64,000 nt of DNA from Pullulanibacillus sp. KACC 23026 (GCF_029094525.1 NZ_CP119107.1:868001-932000); one strand, 5' to 3'. Shown: positions 1-9,164, counted from the stretch's first letter. Notes: generated from the letters alone by a model not told the origin. Program-made: numbers and translations.

Positions 1-1
1 A

Positions 2-445
2 CAAAATCCAGAGGCCTTTGCCGCAAGTTATGAAGAAGTCGTAAAAAGACAAAACCCAATTGAAGGGGTCGCGCGTAATTTGGCAGCGGAAGGGACTTAC
101 ACATTTGGTGCTTTTAATCATCATAACTTTTTAGTTGGTATGGTCACGTTGATGCAAGAAAAACCAATGAAACTTAGACATAAAGCTAATATTTTTGCCA
201 TGTATGTCAGCTTGGAAAGCCGGGGCCAAGGAATAGGAAAAGAACTTCTTACTGCTGCCATTAACCAAGCAAAATCAATTGATTCAATAGAAAAAATCCA
301 CTTAACAGTTGTAAAATCAAATGAAAATGCGAAGCGACTTTATACGAAATTAGGATTTGCAGTGTTTGGATTAGAAGAACGGGCATTGAAAATTAATGGA
401 GAGTATTATGATGAAGAATATAGGGTGCTGCATTTGACTAAATGA
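2..445 (+). CDS. GNAT family N-acetyltransferase (5' end outside window)
   Basis: The reading frame is open from the first bases of the window, so the true start lies upstream; an apparent TTG start near position 80 is internal. The visible 147 residues carry the GNAT acetyl-CoA core: a beta strand ending NIFAMYV, then the pyrophosphate-binding loop SRGQGIGKELL, and the late motif NENAKRLYTKLGF typical of RimI-like enzymes. The protein should transfer an acetyl group from acetyl-CoA to an amine, but the acceptor cannot be read from the sequence. A second acetyltransferase follows 31 bp downstream on the same strand, so the two may be co-transcribed. Family assignment is firm; substrate unknown. 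Confidence 0.88.
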   Translation, partial: QNPEAFAASYEEVVKRQNPIEGVARNLAAEGTYTFGAFNHHNFLVGMVTLMQEKPMKLRHKANIFAMYVSLESRGQGIGKELLTAAINQAKSIDSIEKIHLTVVKSNENAKRLYTKLGFAVFGLEERALKINGEYYDEEYRVLHLTK

Positions 446-476
446 TCCGTCATAAACAGAAGAGTGGGGTGTCAAA

Positions 477-1358
477 TTGGCAGAATTGACATTTTATAAG
501 GATTATAAAAATGATGAGGCATTAAGAAGAAGCTTCGATGAGTTGGCCAATTTAGTTTTTGGTATTCATTTTGAAGAGTGGTATCAAATGGGGTATTGGA
601 AAGAGCGTTATATTCCCTTTTCTTATGTTCAAGGGGGCAAAGTGGTAGCCAATGTTTCGGTAAACTTATTAGATTTTGTAATAGAGGGTGAGGAAAAAAG
701 GGCCATACAAATCGGAACCGTGATGACCCATCCCGACTATCGAAATCAAGGACTTTCTAAGCGTTTAATGAACAGAGTATTAAAAGAATACGAAAACCAC
801 TATGATTTTATGTACTTGTTCGCTAATCAGAACGTTTTAGATTTTTATCCGAAATTTGGCTTTGAAGCGATCAATGACTATCCGTTTTCAATGGAGTATG
901 CAGCAGGCCAAACAGAAGAAAGTGATTTGCGCAAACTAGACGGTCGTCATGCTGATGATCTTAACTTCATTTACACATTCGCATTAGATAGGGTGCCCGT
1001 TTCGAATCGTTTTGGTACGATCCATGATCAAGAACTGCTTATGTTTTATTGTCTGTATGTTTTTAATCATTGTATTTACTACATTCAAGATGAAGATGCC
1101 ATTGTCATCTTTGAGCAAGAGGACAAGGAATTACATATTTTTGATATTATCAGTAAAAGAGAAATTCATCTTGCCAGTATTCTTTCAAAGATTTCGAGTC
1201 TAACTACGAATCGAATTATTTTCCATTTTACCCCGGATGATCGGGACATAAAGACTCAAGGAACTATTTATAACGGGGAGGATGCATTATTTGTAAAAAC
1301 AAGGGATTCTATTAAATTTCCGTCTCAAGTTAAACATCCCCTCACCTCTAAAGCCTAA
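477..1358 (+). CDS. GNAT acetyltransferase of the Eis/Acetyltransf_9 type
   Basis: The start is a TTG behind a GTGGGGTG purine-rich site. Residues about 20-140 form a GNAT domain with the acetyl-CoA loop TVMTHPDYRNQGLSKRLMN and the following segment FANQNVLDFYPKFGF. The remaining C-terminal half (about 150 residues) has no motif I recognise but its position and length match the extra domain of Eis-like acetyltransferases such as aminoglycoside or lysine N-acetyltransferases. The preceding acetyltransferase gene ends 31 bp upstream. Substrate cannot be inferred; enzyme class is well supported by the loop and total length of 293 residues. Confidence 0.85.
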   Translation: MAELTFYKDYKNDEALRRSFDELANLVFGIHFEEWYQMGYWKERYIPFSYVQGGKVVANVSVNLLDFVIEGEEKRAIQIGTVMTHPDYRNQGLSKRLMNRVLKEYENHYDFMYLFANQNVLDFYPKFGFEAINDYPFSMEYAAGQTEESDLRKLDGRHADDLNFIYTFALDRVPVSNRFGTIHDQELLMFYCLYVFNHCIYYIQDEDAIVIFEQEDKELHIFDIISKREIHLASILSKISSLTTNRIIFHFTPDDRDIKTQGTIYNGEDALFVKTRDSIKFPSQVKHPLTSKA

Positions 1359-1770
1359 AGAAAAGTAACTGTGACCGCTTTTTCTAAAACGGCATACCTT
1401 TCGCTTTATTAGCAAATACAAGCAATTTAACCAAAAAAACGGATCTTCTGCGGGCATGATGACGAAGCATTCCGACTTAGCTATCGTGCTCGCCAATTCA
1501 TCTAACCCCTCTAAGTCTATTTTTCCTAACCCTCTCATTTCGCAAAGAGGTAAAAAACTTTCGACAGAGCCTATAATTATAGGCGTTTGTTTGTTATAGA
1601 TCTTAAAAATGACAAAGATTCAGCTCGTTCTTTGTCGATTTTTAGCGACTTTTGTATTGCGTTTTGATGGGTATTATTACCTAAAAAACTAGAAAAACAA
1701 ATAGATGATATGGTAAAATACAGTATGTAATTAGTAGAAAAGTCCTAAGGGTCTGTCCCCTTAAATGTGA
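1359..1770. other. Intergenic stretch without a supported gene
   Basis: No frame with a ribosome site is seen. The stretch holds one terminator-like hairpin (1611-1643) and a degenerate GGGTCTGTCCCC palindrome at 1747-1762 directly before the next gene. A minus-strand open frame over 1287-1538 has no ribosome site and overlaps the end of the acetyltransferase gene. Confidence 0.6.
1611..1643 (+). terminator. Terminator-like hairpin
   Basis: GACAAAGA pairs with TCTTTGTC across a short loop and is followed by GATTTTT. It lies about 250 bp after the acetyltransferase stop, so it could end that transcript. The stem is only 8 bp and the T-run is short, so support is moderate. Confidence 0.45.
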
Positions 1771-2157
1771 ATGGATAAAATAAAAACACGCATGAGTCTA
1801 ATAAAACTTTTATGGAGAACTCTAAGGTTAGAATTCGGAATATTGATATTTATTTTATCAAAAAAAGAAAGAAGAAGGGTTGGATCAGCGGTGGTGAATT
1901 ATGTTTTTTTCTTAGAATATGATGGAAGACGTCACTATGAAGCGGGCCCAAATGCCAGAGTAGAGACGATTAAGGCAGGGACGACAGAAAAAGCCTTTAA
2001 GAAGTTTGCCAATAAGAAAAAGCTTAAACTTGAATCCTACGATTTGCTAGCCGACAATAGCTATCGGTTGTTTTTTTACAAAAAGCCACTCTTTAAGAAA
2101 CCCATTGAAATTGTCTACAGAGCTACCCTAGAAAGCCAAAATCAAATAGTTAGTTAA
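1771..2157 (+). CDS. Hypothetical protein with N-terminal hydrophobic segment
   Basis: A 128-residue frame ending just before a strong terminator. Residues about 18-28 (FGILIFILS) are hydrophobic but short, followed by a basic stretch KKERRRVG. The rest is a mixed alpha/beta-looking, lysine-rich sequence with no motif I recognise. The ATG has only a weak purine stretch upstream, so the start is uncertain; an internal ATG (MSLIKLL) 7 codons later is an alternative. Composition is like neighbouring real genes and the frame ends cleanly before the terminator at 2181, which supports it being expressed. No function proposed. Confidence 0.55.
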   Translation: MDKIKTRMSLIKLLWRTLRLEFGILIFILSKKERRRVGSAVVNYVFFLEYDGRRHYEAGPNARVETIKAGTTEKAFKKFANKKKLKLESYDLLADNSYRLFFYKKPLFKKPIEIVYRATLESQNQIVS

Positions 2158-2180
2158 AATGCTATGTATAAAAAAGAGGT

Positions 2181-2243
2181 AAGATGATTGCCAGAGACAG
2201 GTACAACCGGCCCCTGTCCCTGGCAGTCATCTTATTTTTTTTG
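2181..2243 (+). terminator. Strong intrinsic terminator
   Basis: AAGATGATTGCCAGAGACAGG at 2181-2201 pairs almost fully with CCTGTCCCTGGCAGTCATCTT at 2213-2233, followed by a run of T. It begins 23 bp after the stop of the preceding hypothetical gene. Confidence 0.88.
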
Positions 2244-2266
2244 GAAAACCGGTGGAACGCGGGGGT

Positions 2267-2337
2267 GGAACGCGGGGACGGATCTGTCGTTTCACAGAGT
2301 CCGCTAGATGGAACGCGGGGACGGATCTCTCGTTTCA
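2267..2337. repeat. Two copies of the 28-bp REP-like palindrome
   Basis: Copies at 2267-2294 and 2310-2337. Each starts GGAACGCGGGGACGGATCT and ends CGTTTCA. This is the window's dominant repeat (family A): complementary arms around a 13-14 nt GGGACGG-containing centre. Conceptual translation gives the peptide RGRISRF that contaminates several open frames. Confidence 0.9.
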
Positions 2338-2390
2338 CGAGAGTCCGTCAATTGAAAAGCGCCGCCCCCACAGCAACTGAATGAAGCAAA

Positions 2391-2418
2391 GGGACGAGAC
2401 GATGTCTCGTCCCTTTTT
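2391..2418. terminator. Terminator-like hairpin
   Basis: GGGACGAGAC, a GAT loop, GTCTCGTCCC and then TTTTT. A perfect 10-bp stem with a T-run. No gene end lies immediately upstream, so it may be a decayed repeat rather than a working terminator. Confidence 0.6.
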
Positions 2419-3044
2419 CCTGATTTAGTTGAATCTCAATATGCGAAATGCTGTTCGGTGCAATTGCTTTCCAAAAATGGGGAACGAAATCGGCAGTTCA
2501 AGCGCTTCTTGTCCGGTCGTGAAGAAAACAAGTGATTGGCCGGAGTGTGCAGGATGCGGTTGAATGTGGTGAACACGCTGATAGAAGATCCAATGACAGT
2601 CATAGTGGCTCGGTGACTGGGTCGGAAAGGCATAGATCCCTTGGTTTGGAGCAATTGGGAGGGGGACTTTGTGCTTGGCACCCGTGATTTTTACAGGTCA
2701 GGCAGTGAGAAGGCTAATAGAGGTGGTATCCGAGAGTAGACAATATCCGTTAAAAATTAACTAACTAATCTAATTATATATCGTTTATAGTCCGCTTTTC
2801 TGGATTAGTCAAGACTTAAAATGACATTTTTTGATAAAAAATACATGTTTCTCCTATGCGAATTCTTTTTGGCTAGCTTATAAGGGAAAGCAGCTCTTAC
2901 TCTTGATGCTGCCATGCAGGTACTCCTTCCTTGCGATTAAATAGATATGTAACCGAAATTTAAAAGAATCGCCATTAAAAACATTGTCGAATTTTAGTAT
3001 GATAGATTAGGAGAGAAAAAATAGTAAGAAATGGAGTTGAGATT
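2419..3044. other. Intergenic stretch without a supported gene
   Basis: I see no convincing gene. A minus-strand open frame at 2436-2681 lacks a ribosome site and recognisable motifs. The last 100 bp are AT-rich and should contain the promoter of the following GH18 gene, but no clear -35/-10 pair stands out. Confidence 0.5.
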
Positions 3045-4115
3045 CTGAAAAAAATAGTTTTGTCTTTTCTTATTGGTATTGGTCTTTTTTCGTTTGGGAG
3101 TCACCGTTCATTTGCTCAAACTCAAACTCCAATAAGTTTTGCCTATCTGTACGGGAGACCGCCCAGCTCATTTGAGGCATCGATTAATCGCACGAATGGT
3201 ACGTTTAACCGTGTGTCCCCGACTTATTTTGGTGTCAATGCGGATGGATCTTTAGATTTAACATCAATAGATACACAGTTTATAAATGATATGCATCAAA
3301 AGTCTATTAAAGTGATTCCGAGACTAACAGCGGATTGGAATAAAAAGTTGGGTGAGAAGGCGCTTGCCAATCGCGAGGTTCTTGCCGCTCAGATTGCCAA
3401 GGCCGTTAATAAATATCATTTAGATGGAGTCAATGTCGACTTAGAGGATTTGGGACCATCCGATAAGCAAGCCTTAACCCAGTTAACCGCGCTCCTTAAG
3501 CAAAAATTAGGAAAGAAAGAAGTATCGGTCGCTGTTGCAGCTAATCCAGCGGGGTGGACGGCTGGATGGCAGGGTTCCTATGATGATAGGGCTCTTGCGA
3601 AGGTGTCTGACTATATTATCCTCATGGCTTACGATGAAAGCTATGCAGGAAGTGCCCCTGGCCCTGTTGCCGGATTGCCTTTTGTGACTAAATCGATTGA
3701 TTACGCCTTGAATCAGGGGGTTCCAAAGGACAAGCTTGTCTTAGGTATTCCTTTGTACGGGCGTATATGGAACACCGATATGTCGGTTTCTGGAAGTTCA
3801 GTTCCTTTATATGAAGTCAACACGATTATGGCTAAATTCCATCCAAGTCTGACCTATTCGCAAAGCCAGCAAACGCCAGTCGCTACCTTTGCGGTTGGAA
3901 ATAACAGCCACTTTCGATTAAACAGCTGGTCCGATCCTCTGCCGGTTGGCGTCTACACGCTTTATTACGAAAACCACGATTCCATTTCCAGTAAACTAAA
4001 TGCCGTAACCGCCAACGATCTCGGCGGCTCCGCAGTCTGGAGCATTGGCCAAGACGACCCAGCCCTATGGACCTTCTACAAAGCCGCCCTAAACCCCATC
4101 CAAGGCATTCACTGA
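3045..4115 (+). CDS. Secreted glycoside hydrolase family 18 protein
   Basis: A roughly 356-residue exported enzyme. I place the start at CTG 3045, 8 bp after GGAG at 3033-3036, because this restores the basic N-terminus (M-K-K-I-V) of a signal peptide; the first standard start codon, TTG 3060, would remove it. The hydrophobic core SFLIGIGLFSFG and a cleavage region near SFAQT follow. The GH18 signature is DGVNVDLED, with the catalytic Glu at about residue 134; a second conserved strand is YIILMAYDE and a later one LGIPLYGR. GH18 proteins cleave or bind beta-1,4-linked N-acetylglucosamine polymers (chitin or peptidoglycan). No LysM or chitin-binding domain is visible. Repeats follow directly after the stop. 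Confidence 0.88.
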   Translation: MKKIVLSFLIGIGLFSFGSHRSFAQTQTPISFAYLYGRPPSSFEASINRTNGTFNRVSPTYFGVNADGSLDLTSIDTQFINDMHQKSIKVIPRLTADWNKKLGEKALANREVLAAQIAKAVNKYHLDGVNVDLEDLGPSDKQALTQLTALLKQKLGKKEVSVAVAANPAGWTAGWQGSYDDRALAKVSDYIILMAYDESYAGSAPGPVAGLPFVTKSIDYALNQGVPKDKLVLGIPLYGRIWNTDMSVSGSSVPLYEVNTIMAKFHPSLTYSQSQQTPVATFAVGNNSHFRLNSWSDPLPVGVYTLYYENHDSISSKLNAVTANDLGGSAVWSIGQDDPALWTFYKAALNPIQGIH

Positions 4116-4168
4116 AGCCGTTGCAACGCAGAGGTTGGAACGCAGGGACGTGGAATGCAGGGACGCGT

Positions 4169-4315
4169 GGAATGCAGGGACGGATCTCGCGTTTCAGTGT
4201 GAGGAGGTTGGAACGCGGGGACGGATCTCGCGTTTCAGTCAGAGGAATATCAAGATGAAATAGACTTTTTAGGGACGGTTCTCCTGTTCGCTTTTGGAAC
4301 AGGAGAACCGTCCCT
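4169..4315. repeat. Family A palindromes, including one long inverted pair
   Basis: Single copies lie at 4169-4196 and 4210-4237. A head-to-head pair follows: AGGGACGGTTCTCCTGTTC at 4271-4289 and its exact reverse complement at 4297-4315, separated by 7 nt. The pair would form a 19-bp hairpin and could end transcription from the GH18 gene. This doublet architecture resembles a REPIN. Confidence 0.9.
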
Positions 4316-4409
4316 TCGTTTCCTGCGTTTCAAAAAATTTTTCAAAGAAGTTCCTCTTTCTTGCACTTATTTTTGTTATACTGAATAGTGTGAAAATAGA
4401 GATGAGAGA

Positions 4410-5822
4410 GTGGTTGGGATGATGGGTTCTACTTTTAAGAAAATAGGCATGGTTGCTCTGGTGTTAGTGATTTTTTTAGTATATATGAAATTTAATGACT
4501 ACAAGACGAAGCATTTCAAGGTGAATGCCAAGACTTTTCATGTTCAATCATCAAAAGCGGATCTGTTAAAAGATGAATTCAGTGCGATGCCATTACTAGA
4601 ACCAGCCAATCAATATCATATTATGATGGATGAAAGCGTGGATGTCCCTCTTGTGAATATGCAGCGCACCCTTCATATCGAAAAAGCTTGGTTGAATGAA
4701 GGCTTCTTATATGTACTTTATAGTATTGATCTGCGAAATAGCGATAAAACACTGACTGATGTCCCCACATTAAGCTTTAATAAAATCCGACTCCACTTTT
4801 CAAACGGAAAAACAGTGGATGTTACGACCAATGAGGATCCCTCAGTCAACACGCCCTCTCGCTTAACTTATAATTATAAAGTCTACGATGAAAAATTACT
4901 TGGTCTTGAGGTAGACCCAGGTGCGTTGCAGTTGAAGGGTAATGAAAACTATATGGATGTCCTGAATAAAATTGACAAAGCGACCCTGCTCGATCCCACC
5001 TTAGAGGTGAAGGGACAGCCCAAAACGTCGCTTAGCAACATTTCCTTTCCCGTAAAGCTGAATCAGGATAAGTATTATGTAGGCTCCAATCCGATCAATA
5101 AAGAAATGAAGGTAAAAGGGACAACCATCCAGTTTACAAAAGTAAAAAAATATTATGATCATGATGAATTGGAATTCAAGACGCTTAACAATAAAAAACA
5201 TTTAGTAAATTTAACCTATCAATTTCGGCCTGCTGATGGCGATTCATCTCCAGTGGATAAATTTTTGCCAGGTGATACGACAAGTTTAGACTTTAATAGC
5301 CATTCAGCCTATATGGAGGATTCTGGGGATCGCGTGCAAATCATCCCCCAAAAAGTGTCTTACAAATTGAATAAGTCGATAAAATTTACAATTACTCCGG
5401 AGATGTTTAAGAAGCTCTCCACCAATTATGGTGAGGAAAAAGTGGCGGATATACCAGGTGGACACATTTATTTTGGAATTGAAATGGAAGAGGATGGCTT
5501 TTTTTATTTGGGATTCAAAAGTGATTCAAGGAACGAAGCACAACCTACTGCATATGAATTTGTATCCAAAAATTTTGCGAGCAAAATGTCTAAGGAAGCA
5601 CGGGATCAAACTACATTTATTACGTTTACCACTTTGGATGGAAAATCAATCGACCTAGATACACCCGATCAATTCTCTACAGATGAGGGGACTGGTGAAA
5701 CCAAAACATTTTTTAGCCGCCCCAACGCAGACTCCCCCGAGAAAGGATTTAAAGTTGAAATAGACGGCCTCATTTATGAAGAACCCGTCAACACCAACCC
5801 CATCACCATATCCCTAAAATAA
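4410..5822 (+). CDS. Membrane-anchored hypothetical protein
   Basis: A 470-residue protein with one N-terminal hydrophobic segment (about residues 12-27, IGMVALVLVIFLVYMKF) and a long polar C-terminal region that should face outside. The exported part is rich in beta-strand-like segments (LHIEKAWLNEGFLYVLYSI, VKYYDHDELEF) and recalls extracytoplasmic domains of anti-sigma or stress proteins, but I do not recognise a family. GTG 4410 lies just after GAGATGAGAG; ATG 4419 and 4422 are equally possible starts. The gene is flanked on both sides by repeat clusters and appears monocistronic. Confidence 0.75.
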   Translation: MVGMMGSTFKKIGMVALVLVIFLVYMKFNDYKTKHFKVNAKTFHVQSSKADLLKDEFSAMPLLEPANQYHIMMDESVDVPLVNMQRTLHIEKAWLNEGFLYVLYSIDLRNSDKTLTDVPTLSFNKIRLHFSNGKTVDVTTNEDPSVNTPSRLTYNYKVYDEKLLGLEVDPGALQLKGNENYMDVLNKIDKATLLDPTLEVKGQPKTSLSNISFPVKLNQDKYYVGSNPINKEMKVKGTTIQFTKVKKYYDHDELEFKTLNNKKHLVNLTYQFRPADGDSSPVDKFLPGDTTSLDFNSHSAYMEDSGDRVQIIPQKVSYKLNKSIKFTITPEMFKKLSTNYGEEKVADIPGGHIYFGIEMEEDGFFYLGFKSDSRNEAQPTAYEFVSKNFASKMSKEARDQTTFITFTTLDGKSIDLDTPDQFSTDEGTGETKTFFSRPNADSPEKGFKVEIDGLIYEEPVNTNPITISLK

Positions 5823-5868
5823 AACTGGGTGGGACGCGGGGATGGGGTTGGAACGCGGTGTTTGGGCT

Positions 5869-5995
5869 GGAACGCGGGGACGGATCTCTCGTTTCATTTT
5901 TTGCAGGAGGCATGGCCGGAACGCGGGGACGGATCCCTCGTTTCATTTTTTTGCAGGAGGCATGGCTGGAACGCGGGGACGGATCTCTCGTTTCA
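5869..5995. repeat. Three direct copies of the family A palindrome
   Basis: Copies at 5869-5896, 5918-5945 and 5968-5995, about 50 bp apart, each followed by a near-identical TTTTGCAGGAGGCATGG spacer. The spacer contains a ribosome-site-like AGGAGG and ATG, so automated calling produces false genes here. Partial degenerate copies precede at 5826-5860. Confidence 0.9.
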
Positions 5996-6638
5996 TTTTT
6001 GCAGGGGGCATGTGGGGAAAGTTTCACCTTAAACTAAAAAGGAGAGCTACCCTTCTAGTGGGAGAGCTGTCGTCAGCTTTAAAGGGAATAGAACGGGCTC
6101 ATTCTTCAGCGTTTCACGAACAAGGAGACTCCCTGAAACATACATTATAATGAGGGGGGGCGGAGAGGACAGCCCTATTAAATATAAATAGGTTTGCAAA
6201 GGATGGTTGTCGGCATGAGAACCTTTACGGTCGTTGTCTTTTTTCTTGTGTGTCTCTTTTTTGCTTTTGTGGTCGGGTTCTAGAATGTGGCAGATAACCC
6301 GAATCTTTATAGAGGACGTACCATAAAGTGGTCGCTTGGGAGCAGGGCAGGATGTCTATCTCAAGGGGCCCATTTTAGCGAGCGATGGGTTGAGGCAGGA
6401 GCAGGTGGCGGAAGTAGTCTATAGCGGGAGCTGGTGGCGGACGCGAGAGTTAGCACTAGATTGAAGAGGGGTCTGGACCTGAGCGAGCAATGATCAGGCA
6501 GAAACTTTGCTTGAATTTTAGCTCAAGATAGGGGTGGAGTCGACGTTGCTTGATCGGACCCCTTATGATACTTTAACTGATCTTTTTGAATGAAAAAAGA
6601 CTACCTGATGGTTCTAGGCAGCCTCAAGTATTTACGCT
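5996..6638. other. Gene-poor stretch with decayed coding traces
   Basis: A 22-codon hydrophobic frame at 6215-6283 has an AAAGGATGG site upstream and encodes MRTFTVVVFFLVCLFFAFVV. After its stop, a different frame (6351-6464) reads 37 protein-like codons including QVAEVVYSGSWWRTREL. The broken frames suggest a decayed exported-protein gene; I cannot identify it. Confidence 0.35.
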
Positions 6639-6788
6639 TCAACGCGTTCTCTTGTGGTCACGATGTTGGATGGCGAGGCTGTAGTTTTGGAAGCTGCGCT
6701 CATCAGCTTCTTTTGCAACAGTCATAAGACTGAGATAAAAGAAGACGGCAAACAACCATAATACGACACACCAAATTGCAATTGTCAT
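6639..6788 (-). CDS. 49-residue single-pass membrane microprotein
   Basis: The minus-strand ATG at 6788 is preceded by GGAGGTG at ideal spacing. The encoded peptide has one hydrophobic helix (residues about 3-24, IWCVVLWLFAVFFYLSLM) and a charged tail ending HRDHKRTR. The topology suggests N-terminus out or in the membrane with a basic cytoplasmic tail. Such proteins often act as small subunits or regulators of membrane complexes, but no partner gene is adjacent, so no function is proposed. It is too short for usual gene callers. The ribosome site and amphipathic layout make it credible. Confidence 0.65.
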   Translation of the reverse strand: MTIAIWCVVLWLFAVFFYLSLMTVAKEADERSFQNYSLAIQHRDHKRTR

Positions 6789-7110
6789 GGTACGCACCTC
6801 CGTTTTGGTAACTGGCTGGCATAGTGTTCCCTAAATCCACACTTTAGCCCCTAAAGTTTTGCGTCCTAAGATTTCCCTTAGTTTGCCTTTGTCTGACTAA
6901 GCGTACAGCAAAAAGATAAAAAAGCCTTAAGTCTCCATTGCATCTTTTTTTTCTAAGCAACTCTTTTGAAACGTTGTGGCATAGGTAAAATGAAATGGAT
7001 TAAAATTTAATAGTATTAATGTAGTACATTTTCCGGTCCTTTGCAAGCGCTTTCTTAAAACTCGACAAAAGATTCTACTTTCTTACAAAGGTACTCGATA
7101 GTTTTCTATG

Positions 7111-7694
7111 AAGGTCACTGAAAAACCCAGAAGGTCAGTGAGTGCCGCCCCTAGGATGGCAGACATCCTAAAAGGTTAGTAAAAAATCTAAGAAGGTAGA
7201 CGAAAAATCCGAGAAGGTCGGCTAAAAATCCAAGAAGGTCACTGAAAAACACCAGAAGGTCAGTGAGTGCCGCCCCTAGGATGGCAGACATCCTAAAAGG
7301 TTAGTAAAAAATCCAAGAAGGTGGACAAAAAATCCAAGAAGGTCTGCCGAAAATCCAAGAAGGTCACTGAAAAACCCCAGAAGGTCAGTGAGCGCCCACC
7401 CTAGGATGGCAGCAATCCTAAAAGGTTAGTAAAAAAACCAAGAAGGTCGGCCAAAAATCCAAGAAGGTTACCGAAAAACACCAGAAGTCCTCAGAGTGCC
7501 GACCCTAGGATGGTAGCAATCCTAAAAGGTTAGTAAAAAATCCAAGAAGGTCGGCCAAAAATCTAAGAAGGTCACCGAAAAACCCCAGAAGGTCAGTGAG
7601 CGCCCGCCCTAGGATGGTAGCAATCCTAAAAGGTTGGTAAAAGATCTTAGAAGGTAGACGGAAAATCCGAGAAGGTCAGCAAGTGCCGACCTAA
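7111..7694. repeat. Tandem array of five 104-125 bp units
   Basis: Units begin AAGGTCACTGAAAAAC or similar at 7111, 7235, 7360, 7464 and 7568, with a partial sixth at 7672. The first two units are 124-125 bp and the other three 104 bp; the difference is one internal 21-bp subrepeat of the form AAGAAGGT-N-AAAAATCC. Each unit holds the near-palindrome CCTAGGATGGCAGACATCCTA. No coding frame runs through the array. Confidence 0.9.
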
Positions 7695-7703
7695 AGTGAC
7701 GAG

Positions 7704-7839
7704 TGAAACGGGAGAACCGTCCCCGCGTTTCGTCCCCGCGTTTCTCCCGCGTTTCCCGTCCTGCATTAGGGTATAATAGGGTTAGGTTATTTAGTGGTGT
7801 TTAGGTTGTGTGGAACAAGGGGACGGATCTCGCGTTTCA
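7704..7839. repeat. Family A palindromes upstream of the DUF445 gene
   Basis: A reverse-orientation copy at 7704-7731 is followed by degenerate CGCGTTTC pieces to about 7760, and a forward copy lies at 7812-7839. The second copy is inside the apparent open frame of the next gene and is the reason for its spurious N-terminal extension. Confidence 0.88.
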
Positions 7840-7904
7840 TTTTTAATGTAGCTTTTGTGAGAAACATAATGGCCGTCCGAACAAAAGGAATGGAGTTTAG
7901 GAAC

Positions 7905-9143
7905 ATGTCTAAGAGTAATTCTAAGTTTTTGGCGATGACTTCGCTTATTTTGATGGCAATAGGGTTTATCGTTACCCTGTTCTTTCACCAAAATTTTTTA
8001 TTGAAACTATTGCATGGCGGTTTTGAAGCGGGCTTAGTTGGTGGGCTCGCCGATTGGTTTGCTGTCACGGCGTTATTTCGCCATCCATTGGGTTTGCCGA
8101 TTCCTCATACCGCCCTGTTGCCCAATAACAGGGAGAAAATGACAAAAGGGATCATCTCGATGGTGGAAGATAATTGGTTAAGCAAGTCGAGTATTATTGA
8201 AAAAATTGGCAAGCGGATTTCGGCTGAACAGCTAATTAGCCTCTTGGAAAAAGAAATAAGTTCTGAGAAGGCAAAGGAGACCCTCGCATCGTTACTAATT
8301 GAACTGGTAAAAAGTAGTGAAATAACGCCTATAGCAAACGGACTTGAGAAGGAATTGAAAAACTACTTTTTGTCTTTAAATTCAAAGAAGCTAATCGATT
8401 CACTGCTTCCTTTCTTGCTGGAACAGAAATTAGAGGAAAAGGGATTTGATTTAATCCTTAATAAGGCAAGTGAGTGGATTCAAAAAGAAGAGAATCGCAA
8501 TAAAATTGGAGCGGCATCGCTAAAAGGTCTTTCTGGCCTTAAATTGGATGGCTTTTTACAATTTGCTCTTAATTCGCTTGTGAGTATGATGAGTGATGAA
8601 AAAATGGGGCAAATCCTTTCAAAATTGCTTATAAATGCAGCTGTAGATCTGCAGCAGAAGGATAATTCGCTAAGAAATGATTTGATCGCAACGATCAGGG
8701 GCGAAATTAGTCAACTAGGATCCAATGAAAAACTGATTGAATCCTTGGAAAGCTGGAAGAACGCGTGGATTAGCCAGCATGATCTCTCCAGTGAGATTGG
8801 ATCCGTTCTGACAAAACTTAAACAAAATTTGATTCATATATTGGGGGATTCTAATAAAGTCGATCAAACCATTTACCCCTATGTTATGCAGGGTTTCGAA
8901 AAACTAAAATCAAATCCCGCCTTAATGGACAAGTTCGATGCGTGGTTAGAAAAAAGTGTCATTGATTTCATCGATAAGAATCATGAAAAAATTGGGGCCA
9001 TGGTTAAAGAAAACTTGGACAAGTTAGATGACAACACCTTAACCTTATTAATTGAAGAAAAAGTCGGCAAAGACATCCAATGGATTCGAGTTAACGGTGC
9101 CGTCTGCGGCTTCGTCATCGGCATCATATTATCCCTTTTCTAA
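7905..9143 (+). CDS. DUF445 family membrane protein
   Basis: About 412 residues from ATG 7905, which follows GGAGTTTAGGA; the open frame extends upstream to 7794 but that part translates a repeat (GTRGRISRF) and is rejected. N-terminal helix about residues 10-32 (MTSLILMAIGFIVTLFF), then the DUF445 signature GGFEAGLVGGLADWFAV and FRHPLGLPIPHTALLP. A long helical, charged middle part follows, and a C-terminal helix VCGFVIGIILSLF ends the protein, as in the YheB/YtwI group of Bacillus. The role of DUF445 proteins is not established; they are inner-membrane proteins with a large cytoplasmic or extracytoplasmic helical domain. Confidence 0.9.
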   Translation: MSKSNSKFLAMTSLILMAIGFIVTLFFHQNFLLKLLHGGFEAGLVGGLADWFAVTALFRHPLGLPIPHTALLPNNREKMTKGIISMVEDNWLSKSSIIEKIGKRISAEQLISLLEKEISSEKAKETLASLLIELVKSSEITPIANGLEKELKNYFLSLNSKKLIDSLLPFLLEQKLEEKGFDLILNKASEWIQKEENRNKIGAASLKGLSGLKLDGFLQFALNSLVSMMSDEKMGQILSKLLINAAVDLQQKDNSLRNDLIATIRGEISQLGSNEKLIESLESWKNAWISQHDLSSEIGSVLTKLKQNLIHILGDSNKVDQTIYPYVMQGFEKLKSNPALMDKFDAWLEKSVIDFIDKNHEKIGAMVKENLDKLDDNTLTLLIEEKVGKDIQWIRVNGAVCGFVIGIILSLF

Positions 9144-9164
9144 TTAAAGGTGGAACACGAGGGT

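Noticed and set aside
1287-1538. 83-residue minus-strand frame
   Set aside because: No ribosome site, overlaps a real gene end and shows no recognisable motif.
5829-6150. Overlapping plus- and minus-strand proteins rich in NAGTDLSFHF or SPRSSHASCKK
   Set aside because: They are translations of the family A palindromes and their spacers.
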